Below are positions 17,284-26,959 of a stretch of DNA of 64,000 nt, piece after piece. A program made the translations under genes and the position numbers. This stretch comes from Acidovorax sp. FJL06. Lineage in GTDB: Bacteria > Pseudomonadota > Gammaproteobacteria > Burkholderiales > Burkholderiaceae_C. The stretch spans positions 62,001 through 126,000 of the forward strand of contig NZ_QAJR01000015.1 of NCBI RefSeq assembly GCF_003852545.1. The letters run 5' to 3'. The notes beneath the pieces were generated by a model. The model made no database searches. It had not been told where the DNA came from and saw only the letters and a list, made by a program, of their open reading frames with translations. Position 1 is the stretch's first letter. Each line of letters starts with the position of its first letter.

Positions 17284-18837
17284 ATGAGCCAACACAATCT
17301 CTTCAGCGCCCTGCGCGCCGCGTTCCCAGCCGACCTCAACCGCACCGCCGTGGAGGCCACGGCCCCCGATGGCGCACCCCTGTTCTATACCTGGGGCGAC
17401 CTGGACCGTGCCAGCGCCCGCATGGCCAACCTGCTCGCATCGCTGAAGCTGCCCGAAGGCAGCCGCGTGGCTGTGCAGGTCGAAAAATCGGTTGAGGCCA
17501 TGGTGCTGTACCTGGCCACGCTGCGCGCGGGCTATGTGTTTTTGCCGCTCAACACCGCCTACCAGAGCGCCGAAATCGAGTATTTCATCGGCAACGCCGA
17601 GCCCGCCGTGGTGGTCTGCACGCCGGGCAATTTCGGCTGGGTGTCAAAAATCGCCTTCACCCTGGGCACGGGCCATGTCTTCACGCTGGGCGACGACCGC
17701 ACGGGCAGCCTGCTGGACCGCGCCGCACACCACAGCGATGCGCACCAGCCGGTGCAGAAGTCGGCCGATGACCTGGCCGCCATCCTCTACACCAGCGGCA
17801 CCACGGGCCGCAGCAAGGGGGCGATGCTCACGCACGGCAACATGCTCAGCAATGCCGTGACCTTGAAGGATTACTGGGGGTGGAAGGATGGCGATGTGCT
17901 CATCCACGCGCTGCCCATCTTCCACGTGCACGGCCTGTTCGTGGCCATCCATGGCGCGCTCATCAATGGCAGCAAGATGATCTGGTTTGCCAAGTTCGAC
18001 CCCAAGGCTGTGCTCGCCGCCATGCCGCACGCCACGGTCTTCATGGGCGTGCCCACGCTGTATGTGCGCTTGCTGGCCGAGGCCGGACTGAACAAGGAGG
18101 CCACGCGGAACATGCGCCTGTTCATCGCCGGCTCGGCCCCGCTGCTCATCGAAACCTTCACCGAATGGCAGCAGCGCACCGGCCACACCATCCTGGAGCG
18201 CTATGGCATGAGCGAGACCATCATGCTCACCTCCAACCCCTACGCGGCCGATGCGTGCCACGGTGGCCAGTCCGAGCGGCGTGGCGCCACCGTGGGCTTT
18301 GCGCTGCCGGGCGTAGGCCTGCGTGTGGTGGATGACGCCAACCAGCCCCTGCCCGTGGGCGAGATCGGCAACATCCAGGTCCAGGGCCCGAATGTGTTCA
18401 AGGGCTACTGGCGCATGCCCGAGAAGACCAAGGAAGAGTTCACGCAGGATGGCTGGTTCAAGACCGGCGACGTGGGCAAGGTGGATGAACGCGATTACGT
18501 GAGCATCGTCGGTCGCAGCAAGGACCTGATCATCAGCGGCGGCTACAACGTCTACCCCGCCGAGATCGAGGGCTACATCAACGAGATGCCCGGCGTGGCC
18601 GAAAGCGCCCTGGTGGGCGTGCCCCACCCCGACTTTGGCGAGGTGGGCGTGGCCGTGGTGATTGCCAAGCCCGGTGCGCAGCTCAACCCCGAGGCCATCG
18701 TGGCGCAGCTCAAAGCCCAGCTCGCTAACTTCAAGATCCCCAAGAAGTGCTTCGTGGTGCCCGAGCTGCCCCGCAACACCATGGGCAAGGTGCAGAAGAA
18801 CCTGCTGCGCGACCAGCACAAGGGGCTGTTTGCCTGA
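17284..18837 (+). CDS. matB: malonyl-CoA synthetase
   Basis: 517-residue AMP-forming acid:CoA ligase. The A3 loop reads ILYTSGTTGRSKGAML (about 164-179). The A5 motif is ERYGMSE, the A7/A8 hinge WFKTGDVGKVDERDYVSIVGRSKDLI (quoted in part), and the catalytic lysine lies in NTMGKVQKN. Sequence style (MSQHNLFSALRAAFP; HALPIFHVHGLFVA; ISGGYNVYPAEIEGYINEMPGVAES) fits MatB. With the decarboxylase it turns external malonate into acetyl-CoA. Start is at MSQHNLF, 76 bp after the hydratase-family gene. Confidence 0.92.
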   Translation: MSQHNLFSALRAAFPADLNRTAVEATAPDGAPLFYTWGDLDRASARMANLLASLKLPEGSRVAVQVEKSVEAMVLYLATLRAGYVFLPLNTAYQSAEIEYFIGNAEPAVVVCTPGNFGWVSKIAFTLGTGHVFTLGDDRTGSLLDRAAHHSDAHQPVQKSADDLAAILYTSGTTGRSKGAMLTHGNMLSNAVTLKDYWGWKDGDVLIHALPIFHVHGLFVAIHGALINGSKMIWFAKFDPKAVLAAMPHATVFMGVPTLYVRLLAEAGLNKEATRNMRLFIAGSAPLLIETFTEWQQRTGHTILERYGMSETIMLTSNPYAADACHGGQSERRGATVGFALPGVGLRVVDDANQPLPVGEIGNIQVQGPNVFKGYWRMPEKTKEEFTQDGWFKTGDVGKVDERDYVSIVGRSKDLIISGGYNVYPAEIEGYINEMPGVAESALVGVPHPDFGEVGVAVVIAKPGAQLNPEAIVAQLKAQLANFKIPKKCFVVPELPRNTMGKVQKNLLRDQHKGLFA

Positions 18838-18876
18838 GTGATGCCCCGTGGCCACTGGCTGGTGGGGTATAAAAGA

Positions 18877-18900
18877 AAAAAGGGCTTGCGAGCCCTTTTT
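18877..18900. terminator. bidirectional Rho-independent terminator
   Basis: AAAAAGGGCT (18877-18886) and AGCCCTTTTT (18891-18900) form a perfect 10-bp stem around a TGCG tetraloop between the convergent matB and MFS genes. Confidence 0.9.
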
Positions 18901-18904
18901 GAGT

Positions 18905-20407
18905 TTATGCGCGCTGCCCCGCCGCGCCGGTGCCAGCTGGCCGGGGCCGCGCCAGGGAGGCGCCTTCCGGTGCCTGGGCCATGGGGGCATCCGGTAGCCA
19001 CCGGCAGGCCAGCAGGCCCAGCAAGGCGGTGGCTCCGGCGCAGGCCCACACCCATTGCAGCGCCTGCGCACCTGCCGCCGCACTGCCCGCCGGCTGCAGG
19101 GGCAGTGCGGAATGCAGGGCGCTGCTGAAGACCCGCGTCAGCAGGGCGACCCCCACGGCGCCGCCCAGGCTGCGCAGCATGACGGGCACGGCGGTGGCGA
19201 TGCCCATCAGCTGCACCGGCGCTGCGCGTTGCGACACCATGGTGATGATGGGGAACAGCAGGCCCATGCCCGCGCCCAGCGGCAGCAGGCAGGCCGACAG
19301 GGCCAGCGGCTGGGCGGGAGCCCATTGCATGCAGAGGGCCAGCAGCACAAAGCCCGCCACCATCAGCGTGCCGGCCACCAGGCCCAACCCCCGCGCCGGG
19401 ATGCGTGAGCGCAGCAGGCGGCTGCTGGCGATGGCCGCGGTGGTCACCCCCGCCATCAAGGGCAGCAGGTACCACGCCGCTGCCGTGGGTGACAGGTGCA
19501 GGGCGGTTTGCAGATAGGCGGGCGTGAACACCACCGCCGCATACAGCGCCAACCCCGTGGCCAGCCCGATGGTGGCCACGGCGGCATACATGGGCTGGGC
19601 AAACAGCGACAAAGGCACCAGGGGGTGGCGGGCATGCCGTTGGCGCAGCAAAAAGGCACAGGTGCACGCTGCGCAAGCCGCTCCCAAGGCGCCCACCGAA
19701 AGCCAGGCGGGGAGTTGCAGACGCTCGTGCTGCGTCATCAGCAGAGCGCTGCACAGCGCACCGGCGAGCAGCAGCGCGCCCAGGTGGTCGATGGGGGTGC
19801 GTGGCCCTGCGGGCTGGCGGCGCAGGGTGGCAGCCAAGATGCCCAGCGCGACGAGTGCCAGGGGCACATTGAGACCGAAGGCCCAGCGCCATGAGAGGTG
19901 TTCGGTCAGCCAGCCGCCCGTGAGTGGGCCGAACATGGTGGCCACGCCATACACCGCGCCCAGCAGGGCCTGGTAGCGCCCCCGCTCCTGCAGCGGAAAC
20001 AGGGCCGCCACGGTCAGCATGGTCAGTGTCATCAGCCCGCCGCCGCCTGCACCCTGCAGGGCGCGGGCCAGCACCAGCTGCAGCATGCTCTGGCTGGCCG
20101 CGCAGGCCAGGGAGCCCAGCAGGAACAGGGCGATCGACAGCAGCAGCATGGGTTTTCTGCCGTGCACGTCGGCCAGCCGGCCATACAGCGCAATCACCAC
20201 CGTGGCGGCCAGCAGGTAGGCCGAAAACGTCCAGGCCGGGGGCAGGCTGCCCGGCAGGTCGTGCGCCATGGAGGGCAGGGCGGTGGAAAGAATGGTCTGG
20301 TCGAGCGCGGCCAGGACCAGCATCAGCATCAGTGCCGCCAGCGCAGGGGCCGGCGAGCCTGAGCGGAGGGCCGCAGCAGCGGTGGAAGGGGGTGTCGGGG
20401 TGGGCAT
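18905..20407 (-). CDS. MFS multidrug exporter, EmrB/QacA (DHA2) type
   Basis: 500-residue inner-membrane protein with about 14 hydrophobic helices. DHA2 markers are LAALDQTILSTALPSMAHDL in helix 1 (motif D1), the loop GRLADVHGRKP (motif A) and ALQGAGGGGLMTL (motif B region), with the gating motif near GAVYGVATMFGPLTGGWL (motif C). It probably exports toxic compounds with proton antiport. Start is at MPTPTPPSTAA, since the longer frame upstream overlaps the divergent regulator. The adjacent LysR gene is its likely regulator. Confidence 0.9.
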   Translation of the reverse strand: MPTPTPPSTAAAALRSGSPAPALAALMLMLVLAALDQTILSTALPSMAHDLPGSLPPAWTFSAYLLAATVVIALYGRLADVHGRKPMLLLSIALFLLGSLACAASQSMLQLVLARALQGAGGGGLMTLTMLTVAALFPLQERGRYQALLGAVYGVATMFGPLTGGWLTEHLSWRWAFGLNVPLALVALGILAATLRRQPAGPRTPIDHLGALLLAGALCSALLMTQHERLQLPAWLSVGALGAACAACTCAFLLRQRHARHPLVPLSLFAQPMYAAVATIGLATGLALYAAVVFTPAYLQTALHLSPTAAAWYLLPLMAGVTTAAIASSRLLRSRIPARGLGLVAGTLMVAGFVLLALCMQWAPAQPLALSACLLPLGAGMGLLFPIITMVSQRAAPVQLMGIATAVPVMLRSLGGAVGVALLTRVFSSALHSALPLQPAGSAAAGAQALQWVWACAGATALLGLLACRWLPDAPMAQAPEGASLARPRPAGTGAAGQRA

Positions 20408-20484
20408 GGCCGGCAGTGTCCCGTCGGCGCAGTGTTCTGTACAGTGCAATGATTTGAATATATGGTTGCATAAAATGAAATCAT
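20408..20484. promoter_or_regulatory. divergent MFS/LysR promoter with inverted repeats
   Basis: The AT-rich 67-bp gap between the start codons holds the palindrome CTGTACAG (20437-20444). An inverted repeat ATGATTT (20449-20455) / AAATCAT (20478-20484) overlaps the LysR start codon. The placement fits an autoregulated LysR operator pair; binding is not shown. Confidence 0.45.
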
Positions 20485-21416
20485 ATGACCTCAACCTGCT
20501 GGTGGCGCTGGATGCCTTGCTCAGCACCGGCAGCGTGACGGCGGCCGCAGAGCGGGTGCACCTGAGCACCCCGGCCATGAGCCATGCGCTGGCGCGAATC
20601 CGGGAGACCTTTGGCGATGACATCCTGGTGCGGGCGGGCCGCAAGCTCGTGCCCACGCCGCGTGCCCTGGCGCTGGCGGAGCCAGTGCGTGCGCTGCTGG
20701 CCCAGGCGCAGGCGCTGCGATCGCCAGCCGACCGGCAGGACCTGGCCCAGGTGCGCAGGCACTTTGTGGTGCGCGCCCCCGAGGGTATGGCGGTGGTCTA
20801 CGGGGCGGCGCTTTCTGACGCCCTGGCGCGCGAAATGCCACTGGCCAGCCTGCAGTTCCTGGCAGAGAGCCACAACGACCCCGCAGCTCTGCGCGAGGGC
20901 CGCGTGGACCTGGACGTGGGGGTGTTCCGCAGCCGCGACCCCGAGACCGAGTGGGTGGAACTGTCCCGGCAGCAGATGGTGGGGGCGGCCCGTGCAGGCC
21001 ATGCCTTGCTGGCCCGCGCCATCACGCCGGCGCGCCTGGCCGCAGCGCGGCACGTGGGGGTGACCTTGCGCCCGGGCGAGCCCAGCCCGCTGGATGCGGC
21101 GCTGGCGGCGGCGGGGCTGGAGCGGCTGGTGGCCCTGGTGGTGCCCAGCGCGTTTGCCGCGTTGATTGCGGCGTCGCGCTCGGATCTGGTAGCCTGTGTG
21201 CCGGAGCGTGTGGCGCGCGGCATGGCGCCCTCGCTCAAGCTGGAGGTGTTTGCACTGCCCCTGCTGGTGCAGTCCGACCCCACGCGCATGGCCTGGCACC
21301 CGCGCTACAACGCAGATGCCGCCCACCGCTGGCTGCGGGATTGCCTGGTGCGCGTGCTGGACGACGCGGCGCTCAAGGGGCCGGTCGTGAGCGTGCCGCC
21401 GCGCCGCCGAGGGTGA
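20475..21416 (+). CDS. LysR-family regulator (NodD-like effector domain)
   Basis: 313-residue LysR regulator. MKSYDLNLLVALDALLSTGSVTAAAERVHLSTPAMSHALARIRE (quoted in part) is typical of the NodD/SyrM/PcpR-like subgroup that starts 'DLNLL..LDALL'. The effector domain follows from about residue 90. The start at 20475 gives the standard N-terminus. It is divergent from the DHA2 exporter and probably controls it; the ligand is unknown. Confidence 0.9.
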   Translation: MKSYDLNLLVALDALLSTGSVTAAAERVHLSTPAMSHALARIRETFGDDILVRAGRKLVPTPRALALAEPVRALLAQAQALRSPADRQDLAQVRRHFVVRAPEGMAVVYGAALSDALAREMPLASLQFLAESHNDPAALREGRVDLDVGVFRSRDPETEWVELSRQQMVGAARAGHALLARAITPARLAAARHVGVTLRPGEPSPLDAALAAAGLERLVALVVPSAFAALIAASRSDLVACVPERVARGMAPSLKLEVFALPLLVQSDPTRMAWHPRYNADAAHRWLRDCLVRVLDDAALKGPVVSVPPRRRG

Positions 21417-21449
21417 GGCACAGGGCCCCCGGGGCGCAGGGTTTTGGTG

Positions 21450-21893
21450 TCAGCGCAGCACCAGCACGGGGATGTGCGAGTGCGTCAGCACATGCTGCGT
21501 CTCGCTGCCCAGCAGCAGGCGCTTGAGGCCCTTGCGGCCGTGCGATGCCATGACGATCACGTCGCACTTGTGCTTCTTGGCGGCAGAGATGATGGCCTCG
21601 GCCACGAGGTCGGACTTGGCGATCACGGGCTTGACCACCACCCCCAGGGCTTCGCCCTGGGCCTTCACGCCATCGACCATGGCCTGGGCCGCATCGCCCC
21701 ACTGGGTTTCGATGCGCTTGACATCGTTCACGTCCACAGGCATGCCGCCTTCAAAGTAGCTGCGCGGGTAGCGGGGCACCACCTTGAGGGCCACTGCCGA
21801 GGCGCCGGTGAGGGCGGCCAGGGACAGTCCATGTTCCACGGCTTTGTCCGAAAGGGGGGAGCCGTCCGTTGCGATCAGGATGCGTTTGTACAT
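21450..21893 (-). CDS. uspA: universal stress protein, UspA family
   Basis: 147-residue single-domain Usp. The N-terminal strand and loop MYKRILIATDGSPLSDKAVEHG and the C-terminal nucleotide-binding segment ASHGRKGLKRLLLGSETQHVLTHSHIPVLVL (quoted in part) are typical; the first glycine of the G-2x-G-9x-G(S/T) motif is Ala here. Usp proteins in this context are commonly induced at low oxygen. An FNR-box-like site sits 54 bp upstream (centre 60 bp from the start), with a -10-like TAAGCT at 21920-21925 placed as in a class II FNR promoter. Confidence 0.9.
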   Translation of the reverse strand: MYKRILIATDGSPLSDKAVEHGLSLAALTGASAVALKVVPRYPRSYFEGGMPVDVNDVKRIETQWGDAAQAMVDGVKAQGEALGVVVKPVIAKSDLVAEAIISAAKKHKCDVIVMASHGRKGLKRLLLGSETQHVLTHSHIPVLVLR

Positions 21894-21946
21894 AAAGGTC
21901 TCCTCAAAACGATGGATCAAGCTTAGGATGAATCATGTTCCGGGAC

Positions 21947-21960
21947 TTGATGCAGGTCAA
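21947..21960. promoter_or_regulatory. FNR-box-like site between uspA and ccoI
   Basis: TTGAT-GCAG-GTCAA differs from the TTGAT-N4-ATCAA consensus at one position. Its centre at 21953.5 would put a -41.5 class II start near 21912, about 19 nt before the uspA ATG. It might also serve ccoI, but then the transcript would start almost at the ccoI ATG. Confidence 0.75.
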
Positions 21961-21994
21961 TGTACCTGTCATGCCCCAACGATAGGCTTGAACC

Positions 21995-24493
21995 ATGTCA
22001 ATGTTTCGACCCGGTGCGCCGGCTGCTTCCCCGGCGCATCTGCCTGATGGCATGGCGGATGCACCGCCCGCCACGCCCACCCAGTTGCTCGACGACCCGC
22101 AGGAATGGCTGGCGTTCGGCCGCCCTTGCACCCCGGCGGGCGACCCTTTGCCTGCCTATGCAGCAGAAGGGGGGCAAGGTAACCCGGAATCTACCGCCTG
22201 GGATTCGCAGGTGGTGCTGGAGGGCATGCACTGCGCCGCCTGCGCGCTCACCATTGAAGACGCCTTGCGGGCCGTGCCCGGCGTGTTGCAGGCCGATGTG
22301 AGCTCTGCCACACGCCGCGCCCGCGTGGTGTGGCAACCCGGCCAGGTGCGGCCCTCGCAGTGGATGCAGGCGGTGCAGAACGCAGGCTACCGCGCCATGC
22401 CGGCCATGGACGCCTTTGCACGCGGGCAGCGCCAGCGTGAAAGCCGCCGGGCCCTGTGGCGCTGGCTGGTGGCGGGCTTTTGCATGATGCAGGTGATGAT
22501 GTACGCGTGGCCCGCCTACGTGGCCCAGCCCGGCGACCTCACCGGCGAGATGGAGCAGCTGCTGCGCTGGGCTTCGTGGGTCATCACGCTGCCCATGGTG
22601 GTGTTCTCGTGCGGCCCTTTCTTTGCCAGTGCGCTGCGCGACGTGCGCCTGCGCCGCGTCAGCATGGACCTGCCCGTGGCGTTGGGCATGGCGATCACCT
22701 TCGTGGTCAGCACGGCGGGCACGTTTGACCCGAGCGGCATTTTTGGCAAGGAGGTGTATTACGACTCCCTGACCATGTTCGTGTTCTTCCTGCTCACCGG
22801 CCGCTGGCTGGAATTGCGCCTGCGCGACCGCACGGCCGGCGCGCTGGAGGCCGTGATGAACCGCCTGCCCGACAGCGTGGAGCGGCGCGATGGGGCCACG
22901 GGCGCCTTTGCCCGTGTGGCCACCCGCCGCCTGGCCGTGGGCGACACCATCCGCGTGCTGCCGGGCGAGGCGTTTCCGGCCGATGGGTGCATCATGGCGG
23001 GCAACACGCACGCCGATGAAGCGCTGCTGACCGGCGAGTCCACGCCTGTGGCACGCCCGGTGGGCAGCCGGGTCACGGCGGGCAGCTACAACCTGCAGTC
23101 GCCCGTCGAGGTGCGGGTGGAGGGCACGGGCGGGCAGACCCGTTTTGCGCAGATCGTGGCCCTCATGGAAAGCGCTTCGCTGCAAAAGCCCCGGCTGGCC
23201 TTGCTGGCCGACCGCATTGCGCGGCCCTTTTTGGTGGCCGTGCTGCTGGCAGCGGCGCTGGCAGCAGCGTACTGGTGGCCGTCCGACCCCGGGCATGCGC
23301 TCATGGTGGCGGTGGCCGTGCTCATCGTGACCTGCCCGTGCGCGCTGTCGCTGGCCACGCCCGTGGCCATGCTCACGGCGGCGGGCACCCTGGCGCGCCA
23401 TGGGGTGCTGGTGCGCAACCTGCAGGGGCTGGAGGCCCTGGCCCAGGTGGACACCCTGGTGTTCGACAAGACCGGCACCCTGACCCGCGACGGCATGGCG
23501 CTGCAGGCCGTACATATCGCGGATGGGGGGGGGGGATGGAGTGCCGGCGAGGCCCTGGCCTTGGCGGCGGCCCTGGCGCGCCACTCCATGCACCCTGCAT
23601 CGCGTGCCGTGGTGGCTGCAGCCTCGGCATCTGCCCAGCCTTCTGGCGAACGGTGGATGGTTTCCCAAGTGCAGGAAGACGCAGGCCTGGGGCTCACCGC
23701 GACGGTGAAGGACAACGCAGGCGTTGTGCCGGAGCGCAAGGTTCGGCTGGGGTCGGCCCGTCACGCGGGGGTGGCGCCGCAGGGCGATGGTGCGGCACTG
23801 CAGGTGGTGCTTTCGGCGCAGGGGCCGGATGGTGCCACGGCAGCGCTGGCCCGGTTGGACCTGGTGGAAGACCTGCGCAGCGAGGCCCCGGCCGTGGTCG
23901 CCACCTTGCTGCGGGAGGGGGTGGCCGTGCAACTGCTGTCAGGCGACCGCTTGGGGGCCGTGCAGCGCGTGGCCGCGCAGGCCGGCATCGTGCAGGCGCA
24001 GGGCGAATGCACGCCCCAGGGCAAGCTGAACGCCTTGCAGGCGCTGCAGGCGGGCGGGCGCCAGGTGGCCATGGTGGGCGATGGCCTCAACGACGGCCCG
24101 GTGCTGGCCGGTGCCCATGCGTCCTTTGCGTTTGGCCGTGCCGTGCCGTTGGCCCAGTCGCGGGCCGATTTCGTGGTGCTGGGCGACAGCCTGGCGCTGG
24201 TGCCGCAGGCCGTGCTGCTGGCGCGCCGCACGCTGCGCGTGGTGCGCCAGAACCTGTGGTGGGCTGCCGGCTACAACGCGTTGTGCGTGCCGCTGGCGGT
24301 GGCGGGCTGGATGCCCGCCTGGCTGGCCGGCCTGGGCATGGCGCTGAGTTCGCTGCTGGTGGTGCTCAACGCGGCGCGCCTGGCGCGTGACCTGCCCGCC
24401 TTGCCTGCCGTGCCCGAGGTGGCGGCGCCCCTGGCCGGCCTGGCACCGCAGCCGCCCCTGAATCTTTCCAAGACAACCCTGGAGCCCGTCTGA
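21995..24493 (+). CDS. ccoI: copper-transporting P1B-ATPase for cbb3 oxidase assembly
   Basis: 832-residue heavy-metal P-type ATPase (CcoI/FixI). The N-terminal HMA domain has MHCAAC at residues 78-83. The membrane metal site is CPC (447-449, in TCPCALSLATP), the phosphorylation site DKTGTL starts at Asp491, and GDGLNDGP closes the ATP domain. The CPC motif and linkage to ccoS-ccoNOQP identify it as the copper exporter that metallates the cbb3 oxidase. Its TGA overlaps the ccoS ATG by one base. Confidence 0.95.
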   Translation: MSMFRPGAPAASPAHLPDGMADAPPATPTQLLDDPQEWLAFGRPCTPAGDPLPAYAAEGGQGNPESTAWDSQVVLEGMHCAACALTIEDALRAVPGVLQADVSSATRRARVVWQPGQVRPSQWMQAVQNAGYRAMPAMDAFARGQRQRESRRALWRWLVAGFCMMQVMMYAWPAYVAQPGDLTGEMEQLLRWASWVITLPMVVFSCGPFFASALRDVRLRRVSMDLPVALGMAITFVVSTAGTFDPSGIFGKEVYYDSLTMFVFFLLTGRWLELRLRDRTAGALEAVMNRLPDSVERRDGATGAFARVATRRLAVGDTIRVLPGEAFPADGCIMAGNTHADEALLTGESTPVARPVGSRVTAGSYNLQSPVEVRVEGTGGQTRFAQIVALMESASLQKPRLALLADRIARPFLVAVLLAAALAAAYWWPSDPGHALMVAVAVLIVTCPCALSLATPVAMLTAAGTLARHGVLVRNLQGLEALAQVDTLVFDKTGTLTRDGMALQAVHIADGGGGWSAGEALALAAALARHSMHPASRAVVAAASASAQPSGERWMVSQVQEDAGLGLTATVKDNAGVVPERKVRLGSARHAGVAPQGDGAALQVVLSAQGPDGATAALARLDLVEDLRSEAPAVVATLLREGVAVQLLSGDRLGAVQRVAAQAGIVQAQGECTPQGKLNALQALQAGGRQVAMVGDGLNDGPVLAGAHASFAFGRAVPLAQSRADFVVLGDSLALVPQAVLLARRTLRVVRQNLWWAAGYNALCVPLAVAGWMPAWLAGLGMALSSLLVVLNAARLARDLPALPAVPEVAAPLAGLAPQPPLNLSKTTLEPV

Positions 24494-24630
24494 TGGACAT
24501 CCTTTATCTCCTGATTCCGCTGTCTGTGCTGCTGGTCCTTCTGATCCTGGGCGGGCTGTGGTGGGCGGTCTACCACGGCCAGTTCGAGAGCGTGGAGCAA
24601 GAAGGGGAGCGCATTCTCAGAAGCGATTGA
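24493..24630 (+). CDS. ccoS: cbb3 oxidase maturation protein CcoS
   Basis: 45-residue membrane protein: an N-terminal helix (DILYLLIPLSVLLVLLILGG) is followed by the family pattern LWWAVYHGQFESVEQEGERIL. CcoS is needed for cofactor insertion into CcoN. It is translationally coupled to ccoI (TGATG overlap). Its TGA stop lies inside the FNR-box-like palindrome that precedes ccoN. Confidence 0.92.
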   Translation: MDILYLLIPLSVLLVLLILGGLWWAVYHGQFESVEQEGERILRSD

Positions 24631-24640
24631 CATGTGTCAA
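24627..24640. promoter_or_regulatory. FNR-box-like site upstream of ccoN
   Basis: TTGAC-ATGT-GTCAA is a perfect palindrome matching the FNR half-site spacing. Its centre is 61.5 bp upstream of the ccoN ATG, so a -41.5 class II promoter would give a leader of about 20 nt. It overlaps the ccoS stop codon and indicates anaerobic or microaerobic activation of ccoNOQP. Confidence 0.85.
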
Positions 24641-24694
24641 TGTCGGAAATGATGCCCTGCAACAAACTCTTATTGAAATACAAAGAGGTGCCCG

Positions 24695-26134
24695 ATGGAT
24701 TTTCCAAAAACAAATGCTGCGCACTACAACGATACGGTAGTGCGGCAGTTCTCTATCCTGGCCGTGGTAGTGGGGGTGGTCGGCATGCTGGTGGGCGTCA
24801 TCATCGCCGCCCAGTTGGCCTGGCCAGAACTCAACTTTGGCATTCCCTGGCTCAGTTATGGCCGCTTGCGACCTTTGCACACCAATGCGGTGATCTTTGG
24901 TTTTGGCGGTAGCGCGCTGTTTGCTACCAGCTACTACGTGGTGCAGCGCACCTGTCAGGTTCGGCTTTTCGCTGGTCCCTTGGCTGCCTTCACCTTCTGG
25001 GGTTGGGTTTTGGTGATCGCGGCGGCGGTCGTCAGCCTGCCCATGGGCTACACCCAGGGCAAGGAATACGCCGAACTCGAATGGCCTATCGACATCCTGA
25101 TCACGCTGGTCTGGGTGTCCTACGCCATCGTGTTCTTTGGCACGATCGGCGTGCGCAAGGTCAAGCACATCTATGTGGCCAACTGGTTCTTTGGCGCGTT
25201 CATCCTGGCCGTGGCCCTGCTGCACCTGGTGAACAGCGCAGCGATCCCTGCGGGCTTCATGAAGAGCTACTCGGCCTATGCCGGTGTGCAGGACGCCATG
25301 GTGCAGTGGTGGTACGGCCACAACGCCGTGGGCTTCTTTCTGACGGCCGGCTTCCTCGGGATGATGTACTACTTCATCCCCAAGCAGGCGGGTCGCCCTG
25401 TGTACTCGTACCGTCTGTCGATCGTGCACTTCTGGGCGCTGATCTTCACCTACATGTGGGCCGGCCCCCACCACCTGCACTACACCGCGCTGCCTGACTG
25501 GACGCAATCGGTGGGCATGGTGTTTTCGCTGATCCTGCTGGCCCCCAGCTGGGGCGGGATGATCAACGGCGTGATGACGCTGTCGGGCGCCTGGCACAAG
25601 CTGCGCGATGACCCTATCCTGCGCTTCCTGATCGTGTCGCTGTCGTTCTACGGCATGTCCACGTTCGAAGGCCCGATGATGTCCATCAAGACCGTCAACG
25701 CGCTCAGCCACTACACCGACTGGACCATTGGCCACGTGCACTCCGGTGCCCTGGGCTGGGTGGGCCTGATCTCGATGGGTTCGCTCTACTACCTGGTGCC
25801 CCGCCTGTTCGGCAAGGACAAGATGCACTCCATCAAGGCGATCGAGCTGCACTTCTGGATGGCCACCATCGGCATCGTGCTGTACATCGCCGCCATGTGG
25901 ATTGCCGGTGTGATGCAGGGCCTGATGTGGCGCGCCATCAACCCCGACGGCACGCTCACCTACACCTTTGTGGAGAGCGTGAAGGCGACCTATCCCTTCT
26001 ACGTGATCCGTGTGGCGGGTGGCCTGCTGTACCTGGGCGGCATGGTTGTGATGGCCTGGAACGTCTGGATGACGGCGATCTCCGGCCGTTCGGTCAAGGT
26101 GGCCATTCCTGCCGTGAATGCGGCGCACGCCTGA
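24695..26134 (+). CDS. ccoN: cbb3 cytochrome oxidase catalytic subunit I
   Basis: 479-residue haem-copper oxidase subunit with about 12 transmembrane helices. Metal-ligand histidines lie in [14 protein letters not shown] (low-spin haem), [13 protein letters not shown] (CuB region), [16 protein letters not shown] (CuB His pair) and [14 protein letters not shown] (haem ligands). It reduces O2 at high affinity and pumps protons. An SD-like AAAGAGGTG precedes the ATG. First gene of ccoNOQP. Confidence 0.98.
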   Translation: MDFPKTNAAHYNDTVVRQFSILAVVVGVVGMLVGVIIAAQLAWPELNFGIPWLSYGRLRPLHTNAVIFGFGGSALFATSYYVVQRTCQVRLFAGPLAAFTFWGWVLVIAAAVVSLPMGYTQGKEYAELEWPIDILITLVWVSYAIVFFGTIGVRKVKHIYVANWFFGAFILAVALLHLVNSAAIPAGFMKSYSAYAGVQDAMVQWWYGHNAVGFFLTAGFLGMMYYFIPKQAGRPVYSYRLSIVHFWALIFTYMWAGPHHLHYTALPDWTQSVGMVFSLILLAPSWGGMINGVMTLSGAWHKLRDDPILRFLIVSLSFYGMSTFEGPMMSIKTVNALSHYTDWTIGHVHSGALGWVGLISMGSLYYLVPRLFGKDKMHSIKAIELHFWMATIGIVLYIAAMWIAGVMQGLMWRAINPDGTLTYTFVESVKATYPFYVIRVAGGLLYLGGMVVMAWNVWMTAISGRSVKVAIPAVNAAHA

Positions 26135-26152
26135 GTCCGAAGGAGTTCACTC

Positions 26153-26785
26153 ATGTCCAATAACAACACATCTGCTTCGACCGGCTTCTCCCACGAAAAG
26201 GTGGAGACCAACAACTTCCTGATGATCGTGCTGATCCTGCTCGTGATCGCCATTGGCGGCCTGGTAGAGATCGTGCCGCTGTTCTTCCAGAAGTCCACGA
26301 CCGAGGCGGTCAAGGGCGTGGAGCCCTACAACGCCATGCAGTTGGCGGGCCGTGACATCTATATCCGCGAGGGCTGCTACAACTGCCACTCGCAGATGAT
26401 CCGCCCGTTCCGCGCAGAAACCCTGCGCTACGGCCACTACTCGGTGGCGGGCGAATTTGTTTACGACCACCCCTTCCAGTGGGGCAGCAAGCGCACGGGC
26501 CCCGACCTGCACCGTGTGGGCGGCAAGTACAGCGACGAATGGCACCGCATCCACCTGAACAATCCGCGCGACGTGGTACCCGAGTCCAACATGCCCGCCT
26601 ACCCCTGGCTGGAGAAGACCCAGGTGGACCCGAGCGTGATGGCGCCCCGCATGAAGGCACTGCGCACCGTGGGCGTGCCTTACACCGACGAGCAGATCGC
26701 AGCGGCCGCCGCCGATGTGAAGGGTAAGACCGAGATGGATGTCCTCGTCGCCTACCTGCAAGTCATGGGCCGCGCGCTCAAGTAA
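26153..26785 (+). CDS. ccoO: cbb3 oxidase monohaem cytochrome c subunit
   Basis: 210-residue subunit II. One N-terminal membrane anchor (about 22-44) is followed by a periplasmic domain with a single haem c site CYNCH (residues 77-81, in [16 protein letters not shown]). A distal Met ligand ([10 protein letters not shown]) completes it. The [23 protein letters not shown]-like signature is standard for CcoO. It transfers electrons from CcoP to CcoN. Confidence 0.98.
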   Translation: MSNNNTSASTGFSHEKVETNNFLMIVLILLVIAIGGLVEIVPLFFQKSTTEAVKGVEPYNAMQLAGRDIYIREGCYNCHSQMIRPFRAETLRYGHYSVAGEFVYDHPFQWGSKRTGPDLHRVGGKYSDEWHRIHLNNPRDVVPESNMPAYPWLEKTQVDPSVMAPRMKALRTVGVPYTDEQIAAAAADVKGKTEMDVLVAYLQVMGRALK

Positions 26786-26797
26786 AGGAGATTGGCC

Positions 26798-26935
26798 ATG
26801 GACATCACGACCATGCGCATCGTCGCCACCCTGGCTTCGATGGTTTGCTTTGTCGGTATCTGGGTCTGGGCCTACATGGGCCGCAACCAGTCCCGCTTTG
26901 AAGAGGCCGCGCTGCTGCCCTTCGACCAAGATTGA
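26798..26935 (+). CDS. ccoQ: cbb3 oxidase small subunit IV
   Basis: 45-residue protein (MDITTMRIVATLASMVCFVG...) with one membrane helix and an acidic tail FEEAALLPFDQD, the usual FixQ/CcoQ form. It sits between ccoO and ccoP with an AGGAG SD at its start. It stabilises the complex. Confidence 0.92.
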   Translation: MDITTMRIVATLASMVCFVGIWVWAYMGRNQSRFEEAALLPFDQD

Positions 26936-26959
26936 CCTTCACGAGAACGAGAACACCCC